DNA from: Berghia stephanieae
Lineage: Eukaryota; Mollusca; Gastropoda; Nudibranchia; Aeolidiidae
NCBI GenBank assembly: GCA_034508935.3
Contig: CM067446.1
Coordinates: 18,540,820-18,604,819 of the forward strand
Length of the DNA stretch: 64,000 bases
Direction: 5' to 3'
Made by a program: the position numbers and the translations under genes. Positions 35,191-64,000 of the stretch are shown here, in pieces (position 1 is the stretch's first letter; every line of letters begins with the position of its first letter). The notes beneath the pieces are model-generated. The model ran no database searches, was not told the DNA's origin, and saw nothing but the letters and a program-made list of their open reading frames with translations.

Positions 35191-35750
35191 ATCCAGGGGA
35201 AACCAGAATGCTTCCATCGATATCTCTGCCTTCGTCACCCTCGATATCTGGCTAACAAGAAAAGTAAACCCGTCTCGCTCCTAGCAAAGGGTCCCTACAT
35301 AGAGTTAGTTAAGCCCAAGGTCAACCTGGAAGAAAGACCTTCTGGTGGAGCTGGAGAGGTCTGGGATGCGCAGATGGGAAGACTGGCAAAGGACAAAAAA
35401 AAAGAGGATGGAAAATTTTCATCGGTGGCCCATACCAACTGTGGGATGAGGACTGAAGTGATGTAAAACGGCGCTTAGACTCATTTGAGTTATTCCAGCG
35501 ACCTGGAAAGGATAATGGAAAAACTTTAGTCCTGTATGTCCGAAGACCACAAGTCTCATGGACAGACGCCTGAATATAGGAGACGCGCAAATGGTTTCCA
35601 AAACTTAAGGACACCAGCCAGAGTATTGGCAAAACCAAGTCTCCCTTTTCCACGACTAGGACAGACAGGTAAAACAAAATTAAAAGAAAAAGAAAGTGGA
35701 GTTGGGGGAGGGGGAGGAACTGAGAAGTGATTTAAATAAATTAAAAGGCA
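35191..35750. other. compositional island without recognised content
   Basis: Higher in G+C and with less low complexity than its neighbours. The longest ORF is on the minus strand (35321-35677, 118 residues) and has no family signature I recognise. It could be an old element, an unrecognised exon or a non-coding RNA. Confidence 0.4.
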
Positions 35751-37344
35751 AGACAAAACATTTTTTTGAGTACAATATACGGTTGTTTTTATTATGGTTA
35801 TTAGATCAATAATAATCTTACATTTTCTTTTTCATTCTTTCAACTTCAACGCATTTATACAATTTTGAAAGAATTACAAAGCAGTGTCATCAATACTTAT
35901 AAATTTAAAACATTTCTTCTTTTTTCAGCAAATTTGATTAAAAATATTCTATTTAAATAACTTACACATGAACATGAAACACATTTCAGTGTGATGTTCG
36001 CGGTGAAAAATAAAAAACACCCCAATTTTGTTTCTCAGATGACTAAGAACAAAAATGTGTGGGGTAATCCTGAATCGTGTAACATTATCACAAACATTCT
36101 AAAGACTAACCATTTTGGTAACTTTTGCCAATTACATACAACAGTTTTTTTTTTTTTTTAAAGAGTTGGCAGCTCTTTATTCATATATGCTTAATCGCAG
36201 TGGTTAAATGTTTAAAAATCGTCTTTGGCCTTATAACATTAAAAAAAGAAAAAAAAAAAGAAATTGAGATGGTACTTCGCTGTCTAAGAAAAAGAAAAAA
36301 AACCCAAGAAAACAAAACAACTGAACATTTTTAGCAAATCAGCCATCTTGCGCAACAGATGCCAATCTTGTACGGTTAAAATCCGATTTATTAAAAGAAA
36401 AACGTTAATTTTAGATCAACCAAAGACGTTAATCTATTTAATCTTTTATTTGTTTTTATGTAAATTTATTTTTGGCCCCTTTATTCTGTAAATAAAAAAA
36501 AAAAAGAAGAAATGGATCAGTTAAATGGACAGAGGCAATAACTCAATCGGAAAAAGCTTTAGATATAATTTTTAAAAAAACAACATTTTTCTTGTGGTAG
36601 ATTGGTCAGATCATGGAAAGGGAAATAAATTTCAATCATGATCCAATCCCATTTCTATGTATAATAAGCAGGAGACCGAAGACCTGGGTTTGTGTTTATT
36701 TTCTCACCCCTTCCAAATTCTTTATTAAATTGGTTTCGATTATATCAGTACCTAACATCTTATTCGCTGCATTTTAAAACACGACGGAAAAAAAAACTAC
36801 CTATGTGGAATCCGAGCTTCTTTATACACCTCCCACGTATTGAAGAAAAATAAATATAACAGCCTCAGAAATGAAGAACAAGGAACCCTTCAGGCTCAAA
36901 CCCCTCTTCGGCAAAGAAAATAACAAACCTTATAACTGGTTAAAAGAATAAGATTTTACCATGAATATTGTTGGCTGAAGAGAGGGTCAAACCGAAACAT
37001 TCATGGTTACATACTGTTCTTTTTCTTTTTTTTTTTTCATTAAGCTATGATATTCATTTCTCATCATAAATACTTTTTCAAAGCATTCGATTCAATTAGA
37101 ATTTTAAAATCTATTCTAACGCCTATAACGTTATACAATTAGAGCCACTTAAAAAGATTAAAAACAATAAAACTGTTCCTAGTCCAATTGTGATTGGTTG
37201 GTTTATCCAGATCTCTGCTTTATCTTATACATTAAGTCATTCTTGTTGTAAACATTCCACATTTCATTAAAAACCCATTCATCTCAACTCACTCAATGTA
37301 CTGAACTTGAATTTGAAATGATTTATGATTAAAACACTATGCTA

Positions 37345-37398
<54 letters not shown>

Positions 37399-40300
37399 CT
37401 CAAAATTGACATTCTACATTCGTCACTCCGCACCCACAGGCACACAAACCCATTTGATCCATTTTGTCATAATTTAACACCTGTACAATGGTTATAAAGT
37501 CATTAATTTACACATATTATCATACACTTGTACACTTTTCGTCCTTTTCTTTAGAACTACATAATCAAACATTCAATTCCAAACATCTCCGAATAAGTTT
37601 TAAAGAGAAGATAATCAACACTACTATCTAAAAAAAACAACATAAAAACAAAAAAAACAAAACAACAAACAAAACAAGAAAATCAACAAAAAACAACAAA
37701 ACAAAACAAAACAAAACAAAAAAATACTATGATAAAATAAACAAAACAAAACAGAACACACACACACACACAAAAAATAAAAAACAAAAACAAAACAAAT
37801 AGAATTAATTAAAACTATAATTAATCAATCATCAAGGGATTAGTTTGGTTCTTCCTTTAAAACTGGATCAGGAGATAAAAAAGTAGACAACTTGATATTT
37901 TTATATAGAGCTTAGTGATATAAAACAGATAACAAAAAAATGCACTTAATATTATGTTCATTTAATTGAAAATAATTCGGATGAAAAAAAAAAAAAAAAA
38001 AAAAATTCGAATAAAAAATTGTTCTTCCTTTGCATAACATTTTACAATTGCTGTATAATTGTAAAACAATTTTAAAACACAAAAACAAACCAACTTAGGT
38101 TTTTTAAGTAATGATATGTTTTCTTTGCTTTTTTAGTCACTGTCTTTCTTTAATGATAATAGTCATAATAATATTGTTGTTGATGTCGACGAATTAAAAC
38201 CGATAAAATAAATGAAACTCACCTAACTTTACTTCCTGTGATTGTCCAAATGAAAAATAAAAACAAAAATGAAATTAACTAAATTCAGATCCTTGGTTTA
38301 ACAGACTTAAATTAAATTAAAGGACGAATTAAATAAATAATTGAGACATCGAGAGAAAAAAAACCATCCTTTTTACTAACGATTTCATCCACTCACTCAT
38401 CGCTGTCGTTACAGTCATTTTATGAATAAAAAATAAACTGTAAACACGCATCACTTGTTTTTTAAATCTAACATTAAAATACAATAATAACATATGAATT
38501 GCATCTTGAAATTCAGTTTATTATATGTTCATTTGATTTTTTTTTCATTTCTTGTTTCGTTTAAACAGAAAACTAATTAATAATTACTATCATCATAAGC
38601 AAGTAGGTCTTTCTGTAAATTCAAATTGTATAAATAAAGAAAATTGACATTCATTAAAAAACAGATTGCCTGCTTGCTAGCATGTGTTTGGAAACAACAA
38701 TATTTAATTATTGATTTTGCTGTTTGTAACAATTGCAAAGAGTAATTTTTAAAGCATTTAATATAATTATAATAATAATAATAATATATTGAACAAATTC
38801 TGGAGAAAAAAAAATTATATTCAGTACAGTTATTTAACAACTTGGTAGTAACACTGTATACAATTCATGTAAGAGAGATTTCATTATAGTTCATTTGGCT
38901 AGTATTGCTGTAATCCAATGCTTCTTTGTTATGGTGAAATAGATGGGGGAAAAAATAGAAGACGAGAAGAAACATAAACAAAACATTTACAACTATTGAC
39001 ATTGCAAAACATGTGAAACTCTTTTTAAAAAATAACAGAATTTCAAAATAGCGTCACTCTTCCCTCTTCATTACATTTCTGATTTGGGACTCGGTAGACT
39101 TGTATTGCTGTGAACATTGGAAACAGATTGTATCAAATAAATAGGTTTAAACCAGCAAATTACATCAAAAACAAAAAAAATAATAAAAATTAAATAAATA
39201 AAGCGACCTCCCTCCCCTAAAAAAATTGACAACTGAATGAAGAGACCACCATTCACAAACACCAAAGAAACACAACTCTCTCCCTTACTTTTAAGCGGAT
39301 TTGACTACATTACATTTGGAGTAGAGGCTATCTTTGGTGGTGCTTCAACTTCAACTGAATGTGTTTTCTTCAAATTTGCATTCATTGCTCCTACTTGTAT
39401 CGGACAATACGCATCCAATGTTCCCCATGACACACACCCATGGTTTTGATTGCCACAGCCTAGCTAAATTTAGAATGGGTTTTCTTTTCTTTGGTGTTTT
39501 TAAAGGGGTTTTGTGACAATTTTCTGATTATTTCAGCCTCACCAAAATAAAGGGAGATTAAAAATAAAAACGGCATTGTCTGGAGATGTATAAAGGCTAA
39601 GGGCAGAGACCATTTCTCCTTTTACATGTTGTTGGATATAAAAAGTTACATCAGAAATGTCAAAGTATTTGAATTGTAGGGTGTTTGGAATAACATTATC
39701 ATTTCTCATCTTAAGAGCATCAGTGACATGAGACAACGAGTGACTCTAAAAGACAAAATTTAACTAGACTCCTATTCTACGTCAATGGGTTTAAAAGTCT
39801 CTCTTAGTAGAGGCTTCTAAATTCTTTTATGTACATTGTTGTTTGCTATGGCTGCTTTCAGTCAATACAATTTCAAATCATTGTTTTATTATTTCACTGT
39901 TTCAAATGCTAAACTTACGGACAGTCTTTGGCTGTTAAAATTAAAATGGGGTTTTAGAAAATACATTATTTTTAAGTGATTTGGTGAATTAAGAAAATAC
40001 ATGCAAATTCCTGCAAGGGTAACAGTGGGGAATGAAAGTGTATATCTTTTAATACCAAAGCTTTTATAGCATATAGCTAAAGGTTCTATGAGACATTTTC
40101 GCTAAATTTTAGAATTTTTTGTAACAGATGGGTAGGAAAATTTAAAAACCCTAAAAAATGTCTTCAGCAAAAAGTTAAAAAATGTTGAAACAGTCACTTT
40201 TATCATAGCTCACTTAAATTACAGTTCAAATGAAAGAAACTTGGATACCATTATTCCATTAAGACTTCATCCCAGCGAGTTGTAACAAAATGGACAGGAG

Positions 40301-40438
40301 AATATTATTCCGTTGGGAATAAAATGAGAACCGTTTAATAATAACAAATTGAAAAAGTTCAGTCATGTATATAATTTGAAAATTCAATGAGGAAATGCTG
40401 GCAAAAATTAAAAATGTGCGATAAGTAATTAACTAAAA

Positions 40439-40439
40439 A

Positions 40440-40488
<49 letters not shown>

Positions 40489-40500
40489 TATAATAAATAA
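40439..40500 (+). repeat. (AAT)n microsatellite
   Basis: About 55 bp of AAT on the + strand, which is ATT on the ZMIZ sense strand. Confidence 0.96.
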
Positions 40501-40931
40501 TAGCTGTTGTTGTTGTTGTTGGTATATTTTGATCAGAGAAAAGTTATGGTTAAAGGCCACGAAAGGCCTAAATAAATTCTTGAAACTTAAAAAAATAAAA
40601 ACTGACAACAATGTTAAAACAGGCCCAGCCTGTAATTGCTTTCGGTTATCAGATCTGCGAATAGTATGTCCACATCGATTTCAATGCAATATGTTGAACA
40701 CTAAGAATAAAATTCTACTGATAAAAAAGAAAGAATGTTTGACTTGTGTACCCTGCCCATAAGGAGAACACCGGATTCAAACTTGGCCTTTACAAAATTT
40801 GTAAATTCAAACATTATCACTGCTGACGGTGTGCCATGGATTCCCTTAAATAACAATGCGAAATGTTGAATGTAAGCTTCAATTTTATATACAAAAACAG
40901 ATAAAATGGGCATTTCGGGTTTCCCTTTTAT

Positions 40932-41024
40932 CAACAAAAAACAGGATGAATGAAACACTACAGATGAATGAAAACACTTGTAATACATTCGTCTTGTAGT
41001 GTTTCATTCATCCTGTTTTGTTGA
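40932..41024. repeat. fold-back with about 29-bp arms
   Basis: ACAGGATGAATGAAACACTAC (ending at 40961) is inverted in GTAGTGTTTCATTCATCCTG from 40996. A third copy of the same text lies at about 59698. AGGGAAACCCGAAATG on the minus strand next to the left arm resembles the core in the 31.4 kb fold-back. Confidence 0.8.
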
Positions 41025-41570
41025 TATATCCATTACATCTGTTTCCGTTGATTAAATTGAAGCTTACATTCAATTTCCCATTGTTAATTATTTCATGTAT
41101 ATTGCCACTTTCAAGTTGATGTCGTGTGTGTTCAATTAAATCATATAACCATTACCAGTTTGGGGAGAAAAAATATTTTCATCTATAAATTAACTTCATC
41201 AATCCGAATTTGGAACAACTGAATTTTGAGGGGGAAAAAACCCACAAAACCAACAAAAACCCATTGAATTTGGAGCAAAAAAACAATTTTTTAATCCGAA
41301 TTTGGTAACATTTTCAAATTTGACTCCCCCCTCCTTTCACTCCTCCTCCCCCCCCCCCCCCCCCCCCCCCACTTCCAAGAAAAGAAAAAAAATGTCAAGT
41401 GGCAGAGCTGCAAACAACACATCGACAGGCTATACAACAACCTTGTCATGAACGGCTTATGGCATGGTGAATCAGTCCTTGTGACCATAAAAATATTATT
41501 GGTTGTCATGGAGGTCATCTTAAATTTCCTAACACAATTGTTTGAAATTCATTTTTATTTTCTCTCCTCC

Positions 41571-41571
<1 letters not shown>

Positions 41572-41606
<35 letters not shown>
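41572..41606 (+). repeat. poly-C run, 35 bases
   Basis: The longest mononucleotide G/C run in the window. Another of 23 bases is at 41348-41370. Confidence 0.97.
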
Positions 41607-42902
41607 AGGCCAATGTGCCATGTCATCCACAATACTTATTTTTCTTGGGAAAATGAGAGCAATCGTGGAATCAATTAGATGGGGAGAAAAAAGGAAAGGA
41701 AAGAACGTATGAAAGAAAGAAGAAAGAAAGAAAGAAAGAAAAAAAAGAATATGGGAAGCATTCTGTCTACGATTTGATCAGATTTTGAAACAGATTTAGT
41801 TTAGTAATTTAAAACAATAAATAATAAAAATCAACAATTATTTTGAAATGACAAAGTTCAGGGGAGATTTTAGAGCGTGTGGACTCTTTGCTGCAAAACA
41901 TTTGCATAAATTAGAAGAACAATGATCATGATAAGTTGCACAGTTTGCCAATTGCAGACAATTGAGATTAAAAAAAAAAAGATAATCATCATATTATTGA
42001 TAGACAAGGTCAATGCATACCTGCTTACTTGAAAATGTCAAAATCGGGGGAAACTAACAAAATTCATTAGTAATAAATCGTAAAGGTGATGGTGAGGTGA
42101 TGGTTCACATCGCCTGCCAACAACACAGTTGTGCCAAGACATTCAGGTGTTTATTGCAACATGCAGTTGATCTTTTTGCTGTTGTTGATGGCCACATCAT
42201 GACTTAGTGATCAACTTGGGCTATCATGGGCAATAGCCTTTATAACCTTAAGGAAAATTCTTTTTTTATTATCTCTCTCTAAACACTACGATAATTTAAG
42301 GAAAAAAACAAAAAACTTTTTCTCGACCAAATTGTTATAAAATCAAAATCACTACTATTTTTTCCAATTTTGTAAGGCCGTAAATTTCAACAAATTTCCG
42401 TAACAATTACAGCGATCAATCCATCCTAATAGTAAGCAGATGTGCAGTGTCGATGACTAAACATGAAGAAGACACGACATGATCTTTTTTGTGTTGAGAT
42501 GCACTACAACTACAGTACTGTAGTGACAGGCCTGCAGCAGACTACTGAAAACACAAAAAAAACAAAGAGAAAAAAACAAACCCCACACACTTCAAGATAA
42601 GAGTCATATTAACGGAGATCACTGATATAGGGTTCTTTTCTTCATGTGTGTGAGTGAGTGGGTGTCTCAAATATTTGACAATATAGTAAATTTGTAATAA
42701 TATAGTATAACATTAATATTAAAGTCATGAGGATCAATTTGTTTTGGTTCGATATTAATTAATCTTTTTAAAAAAATCAGAATTTACAATAATATTATAA
42801 GCAGATGTCCTTCTTTTATGTATATATTGTAATATATATACAACTTCACACGAGGAAAATATGAACAGGGGAATAGAACTGTGGTTTCTGTAGAACGTGG
42901 AA

Positions 42903-42903
<1 letters not shown>

Positions 42904-42950
<47 letters not shown>

Positions 42951-43120
42951 TAATAATAATAATAATAAATAATAATAATAAAAAGTTGACTTGGATTTAG
43001 ATCAGGTGCTTCCTTCTTCCTTTATGGTTCAGTTTTCAGGACAGTTTTTATTGAGAACGAATCACAACATCAACAAACAACATGATCAGATTAGCGAAAG
43101 TGGCACCAGTATTGTATTTG

Positions 43121-43192
<72 letters not shown>

Positions 43193-43215
43193 TAATAACA
43201 ATATAATAATAATAA
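42904..43215 (+). repeat. two (AAT)n microsatellites
   Basis: AAT repeats at 42904-42982 and 43120-43215. The ORF reading poly-Asn across the second is an artefact. Confidence 0.96.
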
Positions 43216-44186
43216 TATTACATTGTATTTAACACAGCAATCAATCTGTGTTTTTTTTCCCAGAATAGTGCTTTAAATATTCTATTGTTTTTTTTTTCTT
43301 TTTAAACACAACACATTGGGTTTAAAAAGACGCATTTGTCATAGTCTGTTCATTGCGTAGTAGTCAGGAAATATTTGCTGAGGGGAGGGGGTGTGTAAAA
43401 CTATAGGGTGTGTCAAAGCAACAGATGATGATTAAGTCATGGTGACATAATGGTGAAATGCCCCGAGTCAACAACGGATGGGTAGGGGAGGGGGGAAGTG
43501 TGTGTAGTTTGTCCAATGACTTGGGATTTGTTTCGTTTTGTTTCTAAAAAATAAAATAATTGGTGAGATATTTATAACATGTCATGGATATGGTTGAAGA
43601 AACGATCCGAACCAATCTTGTCTTTCTTTTCACACGTAGCATGGATTGAAGAGATGATGGCTGTGGTGATGACGATATGATATCAACGATGATTCGAAAT
43701 TGGTTGAATTTTGTAAACACACTTTTTAAAAAAATAAATAAAAGAAGTAATCCAACGAAATCATCCATTCATCCATCTGTCTGTCCATCTACTTATCCGT
43801 TTCAGTCATTGTTAGGCTTATTTATCTCCTGTATGAGAATGAGAAATTTATTTTTGAGATATAATCCAAGAATTGAGATTTTAAAATAAAATCTCCACAA
43901 CCGACCAATTGGAGCAACAAGTAATGAAGTATCGTATTTATCGAACTAAGGTAGATGACAAAACATGCCTTCCAACCACGCACACACATACACCAATATC
44001 GGGTAACTGGTGGAGAAACATTTGTATAATATCTCTCACCAGAACGCTTCTCCTGGGTTTCAATAATTAGAAAAATTGCGCAGAAGTGTAGTTTGACACG
44101 AGTGGCAGGTGGTGGTGGTGGTGGAGGTGTTGGTGGTGGCAGTAGAATTGTCAGTAGTGTCTAGGTAGTGGCAGTGATGACGGAAG

Positions 44187-62348
<18,162 letters not shown>

Positions 62349-62352
62349 CTGT

Positions 62353-62359
62353 AATAAAA

Positions 62360-62414
<55 letters not shown>

Positions 62415-62416
62415 AT
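62353..62416 (+). repeat. (AAAT)n microsatellite
   Basis: About 16 units of AAAT, starting just behind the exon A acceptor. Confidence 0.96.
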
Positions 62417-62611
62417 TTAAAAAGCTCGTGAGATGGTTGGCAGAAAAAATATTACCAAATAAATATATTTATATAGACGACGACGACGATGATGATGATG
62501 ATGATGATGAAATTATGAGCAATAAAGGTTATATTTCTTGGCATATGAATACAAAACACACACAAAACAAACACGCAACAAATGCAAGCAACTAAAAGAT
62601 TTTTAAAAGAA

Positions 62612-62675
62612 GGGTTCGAACCTTCGGCCTACAGGATGCAAGCCTATTGTTATACCAATAGACCACAAGAGCCAC
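62612..62675 (-). repeat. tRNA-like head fragment
   Basis: On - TGTGGTCTATTGGTATAAC (A box), then CGAAGGTTCGAACCC (B box). The stems do not close into a proper cloverleaf, so this is a SINE head or decayed tRNA rather than a tRNA gene. Confidence 0.55.
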
Positions 62676-63208
62676 ACCGTACGCACGCACACACACACAC
62701 ACACACACACATACACACACACGAGAGAGAGAGAGAGACTTGACCAGAAGCCGTTGGCAACAACTCAACAAACTGAACGTTCCCTGGTTTTTATATGACC
62801 GCTAAGTTTATTTAGTATCTATCCCCCTCACGCTTTTTTACTCTATCCTGTCCATATTCTTGTGATCTTGTCTGCCCATCGCTACCCAAGACCTCTATCT
62901 ATCTCTATCTACTGTGATTCTATATTCAAATCTAGTTCGCAGGAGATATGAAATGCTTCCAAAGAGGACTCATTAATTCTCATCTGGCACAGCATTCCGT
63001 TCCCAGAAAAGGGTAAATTAGTTCAGCCATAATATGAAATATGTATCACCACCGTCGTCCGATGATAGGGGGTTTACGACTCGTCCCGATGATGTCTGGT
63101 ATAAACGTCCCGTCCCGTCCAATGTCAGATCTTGTCCAGAGAGGAGTCCGACCTTCCTCTGCGACCAACATGCCAGTCTCAGCGATTTACAGTAGTACTA
63201 TTAACTAT

Positions 63209-63264
<56 letters not shown>

Positions 63265-63473
63265 CAAAATGCTACCGAAATGGGATGGCGGTGGGCCGGT
63301 AATGACCTTTTGACCTTTGGTCACAAAACGGCCTCCTGCCTTCAACTTGCCCGAAGTCGGGACATAACACCACGCCAGGGTTAAAATAAAAAAAAGAGTA
63401 CAGAACAGTCCAATATTAAAGGAACAAGACGCTATGGGGTGATGGTGGTGGCGGCGGCGAAGAATAATATTAC

Positions 63474-63529
<56 letters not shown>

Positions 63530-63530
63530 C
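63209..63530 (+). repeat. (CA)n and (GA)n microsatellites
   Basis: CA 63209-63264 and GA 63474-63528 with about 200 bp of unique DNA between. Pseudo-ORFs on - span them. Confidence 0.96.
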
Positions 63531-63862
63531 TGTCTGTTTGTTGCTTTAGGTCTCTTTCAACACAATTGAGGTTATATGAGAGACCGCTGAAACAAAAAAA
63601 CAAGCAATCTAACAAAAATAGTACAAATGTAAATCAAAATCATAACCTAAAGATATCATAAGCTAAATTATAAATAACCAAGAACAAACAGGCAGAAGAT
63701 TTACAGAAAGAAAAATATCCCCTGTCACAAATACAATCACAAACCAAAGAAGCAGGATAGGCTAGTAAAGAGAAGAAGAAACGACATCACTATCGGATCG
63801 TACACCCATGCGAACATCATAGGTATATGATTCAAGGGTGATGCTCCCATCCAACCACCCGC
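63530..63862 (-). repeat. young interspersed repeat I, copy 2
   Basis: The reverse complement matches 33103-33440 with about five differences in 325 bp, including TTCTCTTTACTAGCCTATCC versus TTCCCTTTACTAGCCTATCC. It sits between two (GA)n tracts. Sense with respect to ZMIZ. Confidence 0.92.

Positions 63863-63863
<1 letters not shown>

Positions 63864-63923
<60 letters not shown>
63864..63923 (+). repeat. (GA)n microsatellite
   Basis: About 60 bp of GA directly abutting repeat I copy 2. Confidence 0.97.
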
Positions 63924-63928
<5 letters not shown>

Positions 63929-64000
63929 TAAATACAATAGCAATAAAGATTATCTGCTGTAAGTACCTAATGCTATCGTGTTTCAACTTACTAACGAAAG

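Larger units (their letters stand above)
35751..44186 (-). other. A-rich, repeat-poor region; possible long 3' UTR of ZMIZ
   Basis: About 8.4 kb directly downstream of the ZMIZ stop. I found no ORF with family similarity and no tRNA-SINE copy. There are microsatellites ((TC)n 37350-37398, (AAT)n at 40440, 42905 and 43120), long C runs (41348-41370, 41572-41606) and one fold-back (40932-41024). T over A on the ZMIZ sense strand continues through the region, which would fit transcription. No poly(A) site can be chosen. Confidence 0.4.
62349..64000 (-). other. ZMIZ intron upstream of exon A, to the window edge
   Basis: It contains (AAAT)n 62353-62414, a GAC/GAT triplet patch near 62476-62510, a tRNA-like head at 62612-62675, CA/GA microsatellites and young repeat I copy 2. 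I see no further ZMIZ exon. Confidence 0.55.

Noticed and set aside
35321-35677. 118-residue minus-strand ORF as an extra gene
   Set aside because: No recognisable motif and no supporting splice sites. Kept only as a compositional island.
42991-43206. Poly-Asn ORF
   Set aside because: It reads through an (AAT)n array and has no family similarity in its first 45 residues.
44100-44170. GGT-rich stretch as part of the ZMIZ coding region
   Set aside because: It lies 3' of the TAG at 44187-44189, and the upstream frame matches the vertebrate C-terminus up to that stop.

Overview
This window is nuclear DNA of an intron-rich, AT-rich animal genome. Two long protein-coding genes converge on each other, and introns and spacers are full of tRNA-derived SINE-like repeats, short inverted-repeat elements and microsatellites. 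Both proteins are close to their vertebrate counterparts, but the repeats are not ones I know from vertebrates. I infer a marine invertebrate, possibly a mollusc or other lophotrochozoan. The species cannot be read from this sequence.

Left gene, + strand, about 0.1-24.2 kb: RAP1GDS1 (SmgGDS), an armadillo-repeat chaperone and exchange factor for prenylated Rho/Rap/Ras GTPases. Thirteen coding exons are well supported (367-465 to 24023-24162). A 25-nt start exon at 135-159 is only a candidate. All introns are phase 1 and most exons hold one armadillo repeat. The fourth supported exon is 147 nt, the size of the segment that distinguishes human SmgGDS-607 from SmgGDS-558.

Right gene, - strand, 62.3 kb down to 44.2 kb: a ZMIZ1/ZMIZ2 (Zimp; Drosophila tonalli) orthologue, a PIAS-like SP-RING transcriptional co-regulator. 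Fourteen exons are visible, from about human residue 165 to the stop. The N-terminal exons lie beyond the window. Its GC-rich exons contain several one-base frame discontinuities, mostly a base missing from a G/C run. I read these as probable sequencing or assembly errors.

Between the genes (24.2-44.2 kb) I see no convincing gene. 24.2-35.7 kb holds SINE-like copies, fold-back elements, minisatellites and a compositional island. 35.75-44.18 kb is A-rich on + and poor in dispersed repeats, and may be a long 3' UTR or downstream transcribed flank of ZMIZ.

Dispersed DNA includes a Tc1/mariner relic (20370-21307), a TIR element with a zinc-finger-like ORF (2939-3834), a LINE reverse-transcriptase fragment (about 4236-5240), at least four SINE-like families and several small MITE-like families. 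Two patterns stand out. Every G/C homopolymer of 12 or more is G on + left of 24.5 kb and C on + right of 27.3 kb, so G lies on the sense strand of the nearer gene. Hammerhead-ribozyme-like cores recur, one with an intact core sequence 12 nt inside a ZMIZ intron.
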